Numbered from the stretch's first letter, positions 49,801 through 59,605 are shown. The stretch: 64,000 nt of DNA from Pisaster brevispinus (GCA_023634235.1 JAMKCF010000013.1:14075705-14139704); one strand, 5' to 3'. Notes: generated by a model from the letters alone, not told the origin. Numbers and translations are program-made.

Positions 49801-52800
49801 GCTCCTAGTTTTGCCTCACCTAATGCGTATAACTTGTACAAAATAAAAAGAAGCACACCGTAGTCAGGAATTTACCCTGTGTCAGAAAAATAACCCAAGC
49901 CCTAAGAATGGGCCGATTTAGGGTCAGTGATGGGCTCCAGAGTGGTCGATCGGGATATGAGAGTCCGGTTTCCTACCTGGTCAAACACGACCCGGATACC
50001 AGGTCAGATTTACCAACAATCCGAGCCTAGACTACTCTAAGTTATAAAAGATTGGGTGGTTTTTGATCCTGACCCTGGGAGTCATGCTGACCCAAACATT
50101 AGTCTTTACTCTGACCCCGGCCCTAGCATCAGGGTCAATTCTGACCGGGAATTTAATTAGATGTGCATGAAACAGCTGATGTACTGAAAACCAAGATGAT
50201 AAAAACTCCGTACGTGAGGCAGAAGAGAAATCTACGAACTCAGTTTGTCACTGATTCCTGTATTTAGTAATAATGGAGTTTTGCTGGCTGTTTTATCGCC
50301 CTTTTAACAATGCTTATTTCATCTTTTTTTATAACTGACTGTTATTTTTTAATGTTTTAAACTGAACCCATGACGGGTTTTTATACGGTTGAACCCATCA
50401 TTGATATGGTTGTCACACCCAATGTCGTTATTCCCCTCATCATTCCATTGTGGTCAATATTGCATCTCGGATTCCTGGCCCAATTCTGAATCGGGTTTAC
50501 TCAGACCCTGTCATCGTTAATTAACCAAACAATGCTCTCATTATTCCCTACAAAGAATGAGTGTCTACACTTGTGCCAGAGTATATCAGTATCATTAAGC
50601 TAAATCACCGTGCCCTTGAAATTAACCGACAAGCCATCGTGCAGATTACACTTTTCACCACGCACACAACCAATAGAAAACAAATAAATGAATGAATAAA
50701 AAGAAACAATTCAACATTGCTAAAGTAACATTTTTGCCTCTCTCTTTTCCTTTCTCTACAGCCAACGCATTAGCCTTCCAAGGTTCCCAAGACAGAGCGA
50801 AAAGATGTAAGTAAACCAACCTTTCCTTTACTCCATTCGAAACAAGATTTTGCAAATTACCGACGGGGGCCCGTAATGACCCGTTCTTCTTCTACCCCTG
50901 GAAAAAAAATGGCGAGATTGTCTCCTTCCCTCCCGGGGTGCGTGTCAACCGCAAAAAGCATTATAAGTTTAACTACCTCTTCGGGAGATTGTGTTAAATC
51001 CCTCTTCTTTCTGTCTGTTTCCCTTTACACCTTGCTACTACATATGTTTTTAGTTCCACGCAGTACATATATGCTGAACTCCATTAGGGGAAAACAGATT
51101 GATAAAGTGTCGGCGCTCATCTTGGCTGATGTTCCTCGCCATATCTTCTTTAATGTTTGTGGGTACCCGGGTTCTTTTTTTCTTTTTTTTTTAGTTTAGC
51201 GGCGTTATTTTACATTACGTTTCTCGAAAACTGCTGCTATCGTGTGAAGATGGCACACTAACACGATATGACAGAACACCTCGTGGCAATACCCGGGCAC
51301 GTGTAACTTGAACCTTAGTGCTTTATCATCACATCTAGGATTCTGTTTCATCGATACCATAGTAAAGACGGCTTTACATCTGTATCTTTTAAAAAAAAAA
51401 TTAGGGGGGGGGCGTTGGGGTTATAAGGTGAGAACTCATTCATGAATTTAAGCTTTGGTTACTTCAAAAAGAGAATAATTTGGCTGTAAATCAAGCCAAT
51501 TTGGGGTACGATGGAAAGACTTAATTTGGGAACTTATATCCTATCAAATACTCATCCGGATTTGGTTGTGCTTCCAAATGACACATAATTTGTGCGGATG
51601 CTCAGTTTCAATTTCAGGTTAGGTCTGCTTAAGTGGGTGACAATTAATGACAGGCTTGTGGATAGCTACGGGTTTAAAAGCAGTGCGTTCTTATTCTTGA
51701 ACGGGTATGCTGTGTGGCGGCAAACTTTCCTGACGAAATTCCATTTTATGATTGTTTGCCTATATAGTTCTGAGCATGCGCACATCGCCGAGAACAATGG
51801 CTTTCTGGCAAATCTGCTTTCACGTAGCGTTCCCGGTAGTCCTGCAAATGCAAGGGATTGCTTTCATGTACTAATACCAGCAATAGCAAACAGACATGAT
51901 AATGCGCACATATCCACCATTGGAGTGCTCCAGGCGCGTACAAGAATACAGTTCAACAATTTACAAATACATACATGGAAAATGACAATGGAAATGCAAT
52001 AACACTGGACAAAAAAGGCTAGAGACAGCAATGTATTTTGAGTGAATATTCAAAAGTACTTTAAGGAACTAGATGTTTGTATGTGCAACGATAAGGAGCG
52101 ACTGTAGCAAATGCTCTGCCCCCCCCCCAACTTCAAGTATCTTGGAACGAGGTTCAAAGGTGTAAGTTATAGGTACACACCGTCAACAATCCGTTTTTAA
52201 CCGTCAACTGTTTGTTTCGTTTCACAGTGTTCTGGGTGGACAAAAAGAGCGTGAATGAAGGTAAGATCAAGCTCACAGAAGCTGACGTTAAGGGTGGGTG
52301 AGGGAGGGGATTGGGAGGGGGGGGGGCAACTAGATGGACAAACTTTGACAGTGTGCCACCCTTTAACTTAAAGCGATATATTATTTGTAGTAGTAGTGGT
52401 ACCACGGGTAGTGCGTTTTTTTTTTTTTTACCAAACTTGATAATTTTTGCAAAAAAATATTACCATCCAATAAAGAGACAGTTATGACTGATTACGTAAA
52501 GTATCCAAAATAATATGATACTTGTATTTTCTTTAATAATAAGCAGTTTTCTAAACATGCACGCGTTGATGATACATTATTTTCTATTATAGTCAAAAAT
52601 AGAGGGAAAATTCCATTTCAATACCGCCTTCACTTTTTATACTCTTAGTTTTGAAAGCTAAACGATATGTGGTTGTATGTTTTCGTCGTCTTTTATCATC
52701 TCATTTTAGCAAAACAAAAAAACACACAACAAAACAACACAACAACAACAACAACAACAACATTTTCCGGGTCTGCCTCGCCCGGTAATGGGTCAGGCCC

Positions 52801-55800
52801 TCATTAGACCAAGAATCCGGGGCAATTCTGTTTAGATCCGGGAGTTTCCAAGGTGTATGACTGTACTCCATACAGTCCAGGGTCAGAATTAATCCGGAAG
52901 GATTACAGGGGGGCAGACCCATTTTGGTGGATCATCTTGACCCGTTTGTACGTTTCACATCGACCAGGCATCGTTGGTTTTATATTAATGTGTTTTTGAC
53001 CCAGATTACAATACGAGTCATGTTGATCCGAAAAGGGTCAAGCTGATCCGGAGCTCGGTCTGCCACCTCCCTCCCTGGGATCGTTTCCCGAGTCAGTATG
53101 CTCGATCAATGTAAAAAAATTCAGCATTGATCTGGGGAAACAGTACACATTCAATACCCTTTGACCTTTAACCAACTTTGTCAAGACTTTACTTTAGTGT
53201 AGCTCCTTGCGTTTCCGAAAACACCCCGATTGATAGTTGTAATAGTACGGCAGGCTGGTGATGCGATTATGCATTTTATGATGCAAGCATGGAATTTGGC
53301 ACGTGCACACAGTCAGAATGGTGTCACGAGAAAGATACTTGGCTATAGGGCCATCACAGATTTGTTCTTTGGGAAAATTATAGGTATACCTAGATATAAC
53401 AAGCAATGACAACTATTTTCAAATTTTGAAAATTGCTTGTTGTTCTACCTATTTTTATTTATTTTATTCTTTTTCAAAATTTAAATCTGCGAGGACCCTC
53501 TAGCCCTCTTAAATGTCTTTCTCGTCTTACTCTGTCTGTGTTCCAAATTCCATGCTTGTTTCTCTCCAAGGCACAATTCTCCACATTCCCCCTGTATCTG
53601 GCCCACTACATATGAGTGGTTTATGCTTGTTGATAATGCGCATTCGATTTGCAAATCAAATAAGAACGCAGTAGTTGATAGACCTTTTCGCACATGTCAG
53701 ACATTCGGACTGGGATCTCAGGACATTTATTGATATCAGGATCAAGTTCATCGACTGACATTAATCCCCCCCCCCCCATCTTTACCAATTACGTGGAATG
53801 TATTAGTTTGAAGGTTCGTGCTTTTGGGGAAATAATTAAGTCCCACCCATAGTTGTTTTTCTAAACACAGTATGCGACCAACCTTTATGAAACATATTCA
53901 TCAAATTCAGTGGTTTTGTTTCAGTGAAAATATTAAAGACGGAAATAAACATTGTCAAGGACTTTGTGCGTATTTGTTGGGGTTAACCACGGGGTTTTAG
54001 TTCATTCAGCAAGCACCTTTTTTTTACCGTTTTCTCGCAAACTACAGTGATTAAGTTCGATTAAGTTCACTTATGAGGCATCCTTGGTTTCATTACCAGA
54101 AATATATAATAATTGTAATTGGGTTTATTTCAATTGCTGCAATCGAAATAAACAAAGGTGATTTGTGGGGTCTCCAAATGCTGTTTTTTCTATACTTTGA
54201 CAGTGCCTGTTTCAATAGGGGATTTTTTGGGACACTAGGCGGCAGCAGGCTTAACATGTAAACCCATTGTTCTCGGTGTTGTGCGCATGCTCAAAACTAC
54301 GTGAACAAAGAAAATTTACCTGGTAAGTTAGCATTCCAAAGTCTCCCATAGGAAGCATTGTTTTTGACGGGAGGATCGGTACCGGTATGAAATTCGTAAT
54401 CAGGGAGGTTTTGGATCGAAACTTATCAAAACAATGTTGTTGTTGTTGTTGTTGTTGTTTGTTTTTGTTGTTTGTTTTTGTTGGTATTGTTGTTGTTGTT
54501 GTTGTTGTCGTCGTCGTCGTCATTGTCGTTGTTGTTGTTATTTTTTGACAAAGACCAGTCCCGTATCCTATGTACCATAGTGAATCACATTGCTTGAGAA
54601 CGAAACTGTTTTTAGGTGGTTTATCAACCACGGTACTTAAGCATGCATTTATGACTCTCTGGTTGGACACCAAGGTGCAGGAACATGCACTGGGATGCCA
54701 CATAGAGATTTAAATAAACGATTTTTCGCGCATGGTGTCAATTTCGGAACTGCATTGAAATTTGGATGCATGGTCGCTTGAAATCTGATTTGAGCGTCGT
54801 ATCAAAATACGGCCCTGGTCTGACTTTGAATAATATTCCCGTTTCATTTTTTGTGTATTTGATGGAGCTATAACAAAATCCAGAATATTTTTGCGGTTCA
54901 GTTTTCTTCTTTCTGTACGCATTTCATTTCATTTCATTTATTGATTCTGGTTTCGAAACCAAGGACTCTCAGAAAAGCCAACTTAATCACTATACAAGCC
55001 AAGCCCTTAAATGGAGAGAAGACTAAAAAGGAGGGTTCGATTTTAGGGGGGGAACAACAGAGAAATATTCCAGGAAAAACCCACGCAATCAGGGACAGGG
55101 GGTCCAATTAGAGGTGGGAGGCGATGATCATACCATTATTAGACGCCAACCCGACCACCCTTCAAAATGTATTTAAATCACTGCTTATTCTTTTGATACT
55201 AACATTGCTAACATACGGGGGACACACAAGTTCCACTCTGAGAGCTTTTAACGTCTTACTTGTCATTTTTAGTCGAAATTATCCAAAGAACAAAAATTCA
55301 TTCTAAAATCCAAAAATGCTTGATTTTTGGCCTCCGTAATTCTTACACCGACTGGACAAATTGAATAAAATAAACTCACAATAAAAAAAACCCACGACAT
55401 CACAAAACCAACATAAGCCAATATGCAGTGTTTACCAGAAAATGGGATCACCCAAAACAGCTTGATGACATTTTCACAGGTAGTATGGTGTTTTTATTCA
55501 TGAAGATAATTTCGCAGAAAAAATAGTACAAAAGTACCAATGTCAGAAAGCCAAAATAACCCACCGAATTCTCCTTTTTTTTCTTTCTGTAAAACAAATG
55601 CAAATCTTGTCGAGTATAGGTAGTCTTGTAACCTTTGCATTCGCCATGTAAACCGATCCTTGTGGTACGTAAACCAGATTAGGCTGTCCAGGATAATGTT
55701 AAAGCCCACCCTTCCAAGTTTGTCAACTGTGCTGATTTCATTACTTTAAACTCATTCGGTTGGGGGGGGGGGTGGGCGGCAGCAGTCACATGGATTTTGT

Positions 55801-58760
55801 TGCATTCGATCCTTACTGCCACGTGGGCGTTGATTGGAGTCACACGAATTATCGTTCCGTTGTTTTGATCAGTGTGAACAAACCGTGATGAACCTTTTTA
55901 TATCGCCTTGAAGTTGTTCTTGTTTTGCCACAACCGATAACTTTAAAAAGAACCCCAAAAGCAGACGTGTGCCTTGTTCCTGAGTTGTGACACCCCGTGC
56001 AGTAATTTCCCGCCAACATTCAACAATTATGTTTATTTACCCAGTGTGAGACTAAGAGCAGTTGCGTAACTAATTAAAGGCAATATTATACCTGAAAATA
56101 ATCGGATTGGTGGCGGCTACGACTGCAGCTAAAGGCTATTGCTGTGGGATGCCTATGCTTCAACGCTGTTCACGTCAAGCCGCAGCCGCTAGTTCGAAGT
56201 TAATATGTAGTATTTAAATGGTATAATGTTAACTCTTGGTAATAATTATTGTCATTTCACAGATACAACAATTTGCGTCAGAGCTTCCGCCGCTGACGAT
56301 ATAGCTGGTAAGTACAGCGTTAATTTTTTAATAAAAACAAACTCGTTTTACAAAATAAAACCCCCTCTCCCCGACCTTCCTATGTTGTAAATTGCACATC
56401 GCGCGTGCGCACTAACACTACTGGACCCGATGGGGGAGTTTTGGGACACGATGAGGTAGCAGACTTACCAGGTAAATTCATTGTTCTCGATAATGTGCGC
56501 CTGCTTAGAACTACGCAAACGATGGAAATTTATCTGGTAAGTCTGCTGCCACCTAGCGTTCCAAAGTCTCCCATTTCATAGAGCTGCTAAAAGGCAGGGT
56601 ATCCGTTTGGTAATTGTCAAAGATCAGTATCCTCACTTGGTATATCCCTACAAATGCATAAACAATAACAAACCTGTGAAAATTTGGGCACAATTGGTCA
56701 CCGAAGTTGCAAGGAAAAACAAGGAAAGAAAAAAACACCCTCGTTGCATACAATTGTGGGCTTTCAGATGCCTGAGAAAGGCTTCGTGCCTGAAGCCCTC
56801 AGTTTTTTTGCATGAAGCGTTTCTCAGATTTCTCAGGGTTGGTGCCCGTTTGCAAATGCTGCGACCAGTGATGCGGTTGGTACCCGCTGTCACCTCGCTA
56901 AACGTGGCTGAAATCGACTTTCTTGTGGAAAATACGGTGGACAGTTTTTTGGTTTTTTTTGTTGCTCAGCAAGTGACTTTTATTGTATTTTTCTTTACAA
57001 TTTTGCCTATAAATCAGTATTACGTTGGAGAAAGAAAAAACTAATTATGATCCCACCTTTATTAAACAATTCAAAGCTCTTCCCATGTGCTTAAAAAAAT
57101 GACAGCACAAGAGCACATTTACTAAGAGAATCCAGAATACACCTGGGGAAAAAAAATAGAAATGCATTACCGTACAAGAATAGAACATGAAGCACGTTCT
57201 TAACGATAGGCAGAGCTCTCGAACAGTCGATCACGTGCCACGTCCCCTGTTTTGAATTCGAAACCACAAACCGTCACCCTAAACGCGAATGGATATTGTT
57301 GGGAAATTGTGAACACGAAGATGAGCTTGTTGGTATAATTTCCCACTGAGCACTCGACTCGTGTTTCCCCCCTGAACGCATCGGGCAAACATAGGGTCCG
57401 GAGCAACCCATTCTTAAGAAAACAGTCCCCTGCCATCAAGGACTGCGGGATTCAAGAGGGGTCTTAATGGAGCGAAACACGCTACGTAGCCCCACTCGTA
57501 TGAGGCCCCCCCTCCCCCCACATGTCGTTACTTCAGGTTGTGTGCCAGTTTTACGGGAAGAACCACTTGACACACTGCAATAAGAAGGCTAGGAATCGGA
57601 GAGGTCAAGATGGAAGACTCATTCTTATAGGGGAAAGACAAACTTCCATCTGCACACACACCAGAGATTTCTGCTCTGTCTCTGACGATGAGGGCATTGC
57701 TCCATGTTTCAAAAATAGCTCAACTCAGAAGCAGCTCAGTCGTCAAATACAAATCACGTACCCGGGGGAGGGGGCTTACGGTTAAAGAGAATACAACGAC
57801 CGTGTGGCTTGTCGTGGCTGAGCGGTTCAGAGCACCGGACTCAGGCTCTGGTGTTTCTGATCAGCAGAGTTTGGGTTCGAGTCCCGATCGTGTGTCCTTG
57901 AGCAAGATACTTTACCTTAATTGCTTTGCCCTTCAAACCCTTCAAATGGGACATCAAGCCGTAGGTCCCGGTGTACTGGGATTGACAGTGCTTGTAAAAG
58001 AACCCAGATAATACCTTTGGAAGTATAGGGGTTAACCCCGGTGTTTCTGGTTCATGTAGCAAGCACCCTTGTTAACAGGGTCCATCAGGCTTACAGTGAT
58101 TAAGTTCTCTTATGAGGCCTCCTTAGTTTCATTACCAGAAAATATATAAAAACAACAATAAATTATAAGCCACTGATTTACAGTAACGAGTTGTAGGCCT
58201 GAAAATAAAATAGTTGTAATTACGGCTTTTTACAAGTTTTAAAACGACGATCTGGTCAGAAACGGATTGAAACGTCAAACCAACCGTTTTCAAGGCTCCA
58301 ACAGAGACCGTCCCAATGGGGTCTGTCTCAATTTTGTTTTCATGTTTATCCAGTTTAAACTTCCAACAATAGTTGAGATCACGTGAGAAACCTTTAGCTT
58401 AACAGAGGATCGGCAAACCTTAAGTAGACTGTTTATTTTTGTTTTTATTTCCGCTAACATGCTACTATTTTCCTCGATTTGTTTTGGGTTTTCAACGTTT
58501 CCGTATGCGAACCTCAGAAAACTGAAGACTGGAACTTTGTGTTTTCATTTATTTACATTCAAGTATGTACATATATTCATTTATTCATTTATTCAACAGA
58601 GTGTTTCATCACGGGATGCATTAAACATCAAATCAACTGCGAGATGATCTGCGGAAGTGACAGCGAGCCCTGCCATTCTCTTTGCAGAGCCAAAAAGTCC
58701 GACTGCGCCATCAACTGCCTAGAAAGGGAACAGCAAAACAACGACATCATGAGCCAATGA
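40734..58760 (+). CDS. Secreted cysteine-rich precursor built from micro-exons
   Basis: Coding exons are 40734-40800, 50762-50806, 52228-52260, 56263-56307 and 58600-58760, joined at consensus GT-AG sites. All coding introns are phase 1. The product has 116 residues. Residues 1-22 start MQSSTVVTLATCLIIATIVS, a clear signal peptide with likely cleavage after SES (22) or NALA (27). RAKR at 34-37 is a furin-type site, and KK at 43-44 a second dibasic pair. Cysteines are at 53, 65, 70, 77, 81, 88, 92, 99 and 103. From residue 65 they form units of about 11 residues (C-x3-C-x6), such as CHSLCRAKKSD. A secreted, disulphide-rich peptide is inferred; nine cysteines is odd, so dimerisation is possible. 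I do not recognise the family. It could be an effector, defence or signalling peptide; nothing in the sequence decides. Confidence 0.8.
40860..41470. other. Intron 2 sequence without recognisable elements
   Basis: Ordinary non-coding sequence after exon 2; I see no further exon or repeat. Confidence 0.4.
41478..41562 (+). repeat. (TTG)n / (TTTG)n / T and G runs in intron 2
   Basis: A TTG run passes into TTTG units, then a T run and a G run. It closely resembles the composition of the tract at 5977-6031. Confidence 0.95.
41725..42070 (+). mobile_element. SINE family 1 copy in intron 2
   Basis: The head is partly duplicated (GTCGTGGCTGAG, then GGCCAAACGGTTGAGCACC). The B-box GGTTCGAGTCCC is at about 41813, and the body follows: TTGAGCAAGATACTTTACC, GGGACATTAAGCCATAGG, GGTGTTCTGGTTCAAATAGC, then CATTACCAGAAATATATAAT-type tail near 42050. 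Open frames on both strands here are accidental. Confidence 0.85.
42657..42686 (+). repeat. (GA)n microsatellite
   Basis: Short GA run in intron 2. Confidence 0.9.
43265..43440 (+). repeat. CTTAGCA-type dispersed element, copy 3
   Basis: AATTTCATAGAGCTGCTTAAG, TTTTCTGCTCAGCAGAAATG, GGATACCAGTCACAAATTG, TTTGGCTGGTAACCTGAATC and TTGTTGTGCTTAGC are in order, ending GGACCCAGTTG. This is the most complete copy in the window. Confidence 0.75.
43500..46285. other. Intron 2 sequence without recognisable genes
   Basis: Non-coding intronic DNA. A G run lies near 44795. Open frames at 44551-44944 on both strands lack motifs and suitable splice sites. No exon of matching phase was found. Confidence 0.4.
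46290..46442. repeat. GACGTCA element, copy 2 (intron 2)
   Basis: Contains CTTGCATTGGCCGC, CAACTCTCAGCCAATGACAG, GAGAGGGCGCTG and GTGACGTCATA, matching parts of 7407-7558 and 59606-59774. Confidence 0.6.
46485..46600. repeat. GGCTACGGCTA MITE, copy 2
   Basis: GCTTTGGCTACGGCTATGAC on the left is partly inverted by AGCCATAGCCACTGTCGAAGC on the right. Confidence 0.6.
46880..49860. other. Intron 2 sequence without recognisable genes
   Basis: AT-rich with A/T runs (about 48635-48662). A 97-codon frame at 46882-47175 has no recognisable motif. A GC-richer patch at 49030-49420 was searched for an extra exon, but no acceptor/donor pair keeps phase 1. Confidence 0.4.
49870..50530. repeat. GGGTCA-family cluster in intron 2
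   Basis: Contains TTTAGGGTCAGTGATGGG, ACCAGGTCAGATTTACC, GAGTCATGCTGACCC, CAGGGTCAATTCTGACC and, more degenerate, CTGAATCGGGTTTACTCAGA near 50490. It lies a few hundred bases upstream of exon 3. Confidence 0.65.
50762..50806 (+). CDS. Exon 3: 45-nt micro-exon with the furin-type site
   Basis: The acceptor is very strong (TCTCTCTTTTCCTTTCTCTACAG) and the donor is AAAAGAT|GTAAGT. With the leftover G of exon 2 it encodes residues 23-37, ANALAFQGSQDRAKR, ending exactly on the RAKR cleavage motif. Length 45 and phase 1-1 make it a cassette that can be skipped without a frameshift; skipping would delete the processing site. Confidence 0.8.
51765..51830. repeat. Fragment of the TCTCCCA/GCAGACTTACC foldback family
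   Basis: GAGCATGCGCACATCGCCGAGAACAATGG matches, in reverse, the centre of the copy at 54218-54347. It lies inside a 136-codon open frame (51592-52002) that I therefore do not treat as a gene. Confidence 0.5.
52228..52260 (+). CDS. Exon 4: 33-nt micro-exon
   Basis: Acceptor TTTGTTTCGTTTCACAG and donor GAAG|GTAAGA. With the leading T from exon 3 it encodes LFWVDKKSVNE (residues 38-48). The exon starts at the residue following the RAKR site and holds a KK pair, so LFWVD is flanked by two possible basic cleavage sites. Phase 1-1 and 33 nt. Confidence 0.8.
52737..53120. repeat. (AAC)n run and GGGTCA-family copy in intron 4
   Basis: An (AAC)n tract (about 52737-52762) leads into CGGTAATGGGTCAGGCCC, AATCCGGGGCAATTCTG, CAGGGTCAGAATTAATCC and ATCTTGACCCGTTTG. 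This is one of the longer family members in the window. Confidence 0.75.
53285..53557. repeat. Foldback element with AAGCATGGAATTTGG ends, 273 bp
   Basis: AAGCATGGAATTTGG (53285-53299) is perfectly inverted as CCAAATTCCATGCTT (53543-53557). The inner arms (ACGAGAAAGATACTTGGCTA / TTAAATGTCTTTCTCGT) are diverged inverses, and the centre CAAGCAATG...CATT...GCTTG also folds. Partial copies are at 16735 and 39590. Confidence 0.85.
53975..54115 (+). mobile_element. SINE family 1, 3' fragment in intron 4
   Basis: GGGGTTAACCACGGGG, GCAAGCACC, CTACAGTGATTAAGTTC, CTTATGAGGCATCC and CATTACCAGAAATATATAAT match the 3' third of the copies at 41725 and 57811. The head is absent. Confidence 0.8.
54218..54347. 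repeat. Foldback MITE with TCTCCCA end, copy 1 (intron 4)
   Basis: GGGGATTTTTTGGGACACTA on the left is mirrored by GCATTCCAAAGTCTCCC on the right. The inner arm carries CCTGGTAAGTTAG, which looks like a 5' splice site. 56431-56573 is a better preserved copy. Confidence 0.75.
54432..54540 (+). repeat. (GTT)n / (GTC)n microsatellite in intron 4
   Basis: Interrupted GTT run with a short GTC block; it creates a spurious minus-strand poly-Thr/Gln frame. Confidence 0.95.
54720..56100. other. Intron 4 sequence without recognisable genes
   Basis: AT-rich non-coding DNA with a G run near 55765. I see no exon or clear repeat. Confidence 0.4.
56112..56190. repeat. GGCTACGGCTA MITE, copy 3 (intron 4)
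   Basis: GGCGGCTACGACTGCAGC on the left and CAAGCCGCAGCCGC on the right are diverged inverted ends of the family. Confidence 0.55.
56263..56307 (+). CDS. Exon 5: 45-nt micro-exon
   Basis: Acceptor ATTATTGTCATTTCACAG and donor GCTG|GTAAGT. With the leading G it encodes DTTICVRASAADDIA (residues 49-63), including the first mature cysteine (C53). That cysteine is the odd ninth one, so skipping this exon would leave an even set of eight. Phase 1-1. Confidence 0.8.
56431..56573. repeat. Foldback MITE with TCTCCCA end, copy 2, just downstream of exon 5
   Basis: The left arm GGGGGAGTTTTGGGACACG...GCAGACTTACCAGGTAAATT is inverted on the right as AATTTATCTGGTAAGTCTGC...CCAAAGTCTCCCA. The right arm holds a consensus donor, CTG|GTAAGT, identical over nine bases to the real donor of exon 5, 125-240 bp upstream. 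Confidence 0.85.
56587..57064. mobile_element. TTAA-family TIR element in intron 5
   Basis: Starts AAAAGGCAGGGTATCCGTTTGG, carries AACAAACCTGTGAAAATTTGG, GCCTGAGAAAGGCTTCGTGC and GCGTTTCTCAGATTTCTCAG, and ends GATCCCACCTTTATTAA. It is the sister of 20626-21019. A 145-codon frame across it is accidental. Confidence 0.8.
57811..58163 (+). mobile_element. SINE family 1 copy in intron 5
   Basis: Nearly full-length: head GTCGTGGCTGAGCGGTTCAG (A-box TGGCTGAGCGG), CTCTGGTGTTTCTGATCAGC, B-box GGTTCGAGTCCC, body TTGAGCAAGATACTTTACC, then GTTAACCCCGGTGTTTCTGG, and a tail CATTACCAGAAAATATATAA followed by A-rich sequence. It lies about 440 bp upstream of the last exon. Confidence 0.88.
58600..58760 (+). 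CDS. Exon 6: cysteine-rich C-terminal exon
   Basis: The acceptor ATTTATTCAACAG opens the exon. With the leading G it reads ECFITGC... and ends on TGA at 58758-58760 (residues 64-116). It holds eight cysteines spaced x4, x6, x3, x6, x3, x6, x3. The last three units, CEMICGSDSEP, CHSLCRAKKSD and CAINCLEREQQ, are exact 11-residue repeats in cysteine position but not in other residues. The tail after C103 is polar and cysteine-free. C-x3-C pairs spaced like this are typical of disulphide-pinned helices. Confidence 0.82.
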
Positions 58761-58814
58761 GGACAGCCGACCCATCAGAAGGCCATAAAATGAACTGGCT
58801 CTACAATTCTGACC

Positions 58815-58820
58815 AATAAA
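58815..58820 (+). promoter_or_regulatory. Polyadenylation signal of the micro-exon gene
   Basis: AATAAA lies 55 bp after the stop codon. Cleavage is expected about 10-30 bp later (near 58835-58850), with a GT-rich GGGTGGGTGGG stretch near 58890 as a possible downstream element. Confidence 0.7.
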
Positions 58821-58859
58821 AATCCGTGACCCAAAACCTCAATGTCTGACCTGACCTTT

Positions 58860-59600
58860 GACCGGGAATTGATTTTATTCCATTATGTTCGGGTGGGTGG
58901 GAAATCATTCTCCTTGTTTTGTTGTTGTTGTTGTTGTTATTGTTTGGTCCCGGCTGATATGGAACAGTCCTTAAAACGAAATTAACTATTCATTTTCAGG
59001 AATAAACAAAGGTCAAAGGGTTGCTCAATCAACACATCAATATAAAGAGATAAGAGATATAAATGTACACGAATAAGCTACATAAGTTAATGATTTAAAA
59101 AAGGGTAATTTTTTGGATTAACAAAGTTTTGTTAAAGGGAATGATAACCGTCTGACCGCATGGGAATCAATTTCCCAATGTTAAGAGGCTTTTATTGTAG
59201 ACTTGAATTTTACTTTGAGATAAATATATTTTTCTCCACGTGACATCCTCGTGGTTTTTACGTTTGAAGACTATTCTTATTTTAAAATAATACTACTACT
59301 AATAAAAACCTAATGTAAATATGATTGTTGAATAATGCACAGAAAGTCAACTTTGTCAAAGTACGGCAGTTTTTAAGTGAATGTTATGCAAACAAGATGA
59401 CTGGAAGACACTGTGCTGATAAAAAACACAGACCGAAAGAAATAGCTTGGTTCATAGAGTCACATTAGAAGCTTGTGTTAAAACTGCGCCACCATTGCAT
59501 AGTCGAAGCATGCAGATTAACCTTAGACAGAGAGCAGTAGAAACAAACCAAAAGCGGGTCAGAAGTCTTATGTATATATAATATCCAAGAGTTTGAAGCG
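58860..59600. other. Downstream flank without recognisable genes
   Basis: Contains a short (GTT)n at about 58918-58938 and otherwise AT-rich unremarkable sequence. Confidence 0.45.
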
Positions 59601-59605
59601 TCGTT

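Noticed and set aside
51592..52002. 136-codon + strand frame between exons 3 and 4
   Set aside because: It overlaps a fragment of a foldback repeat and shows no domain; no acceptor or donor in suitable phase was found.
54251..54703. 150-codon minus-strand frame, the longest in the window
   Set aside because: It runs through a (GTT)n tract and a foldback element; no recognisable domain or splice context.
56607..57044. 145-codon + strand frame
   Set aside because: It lies wholly within a TTAA-family TIR element whose sister copy at 20626 is not open.
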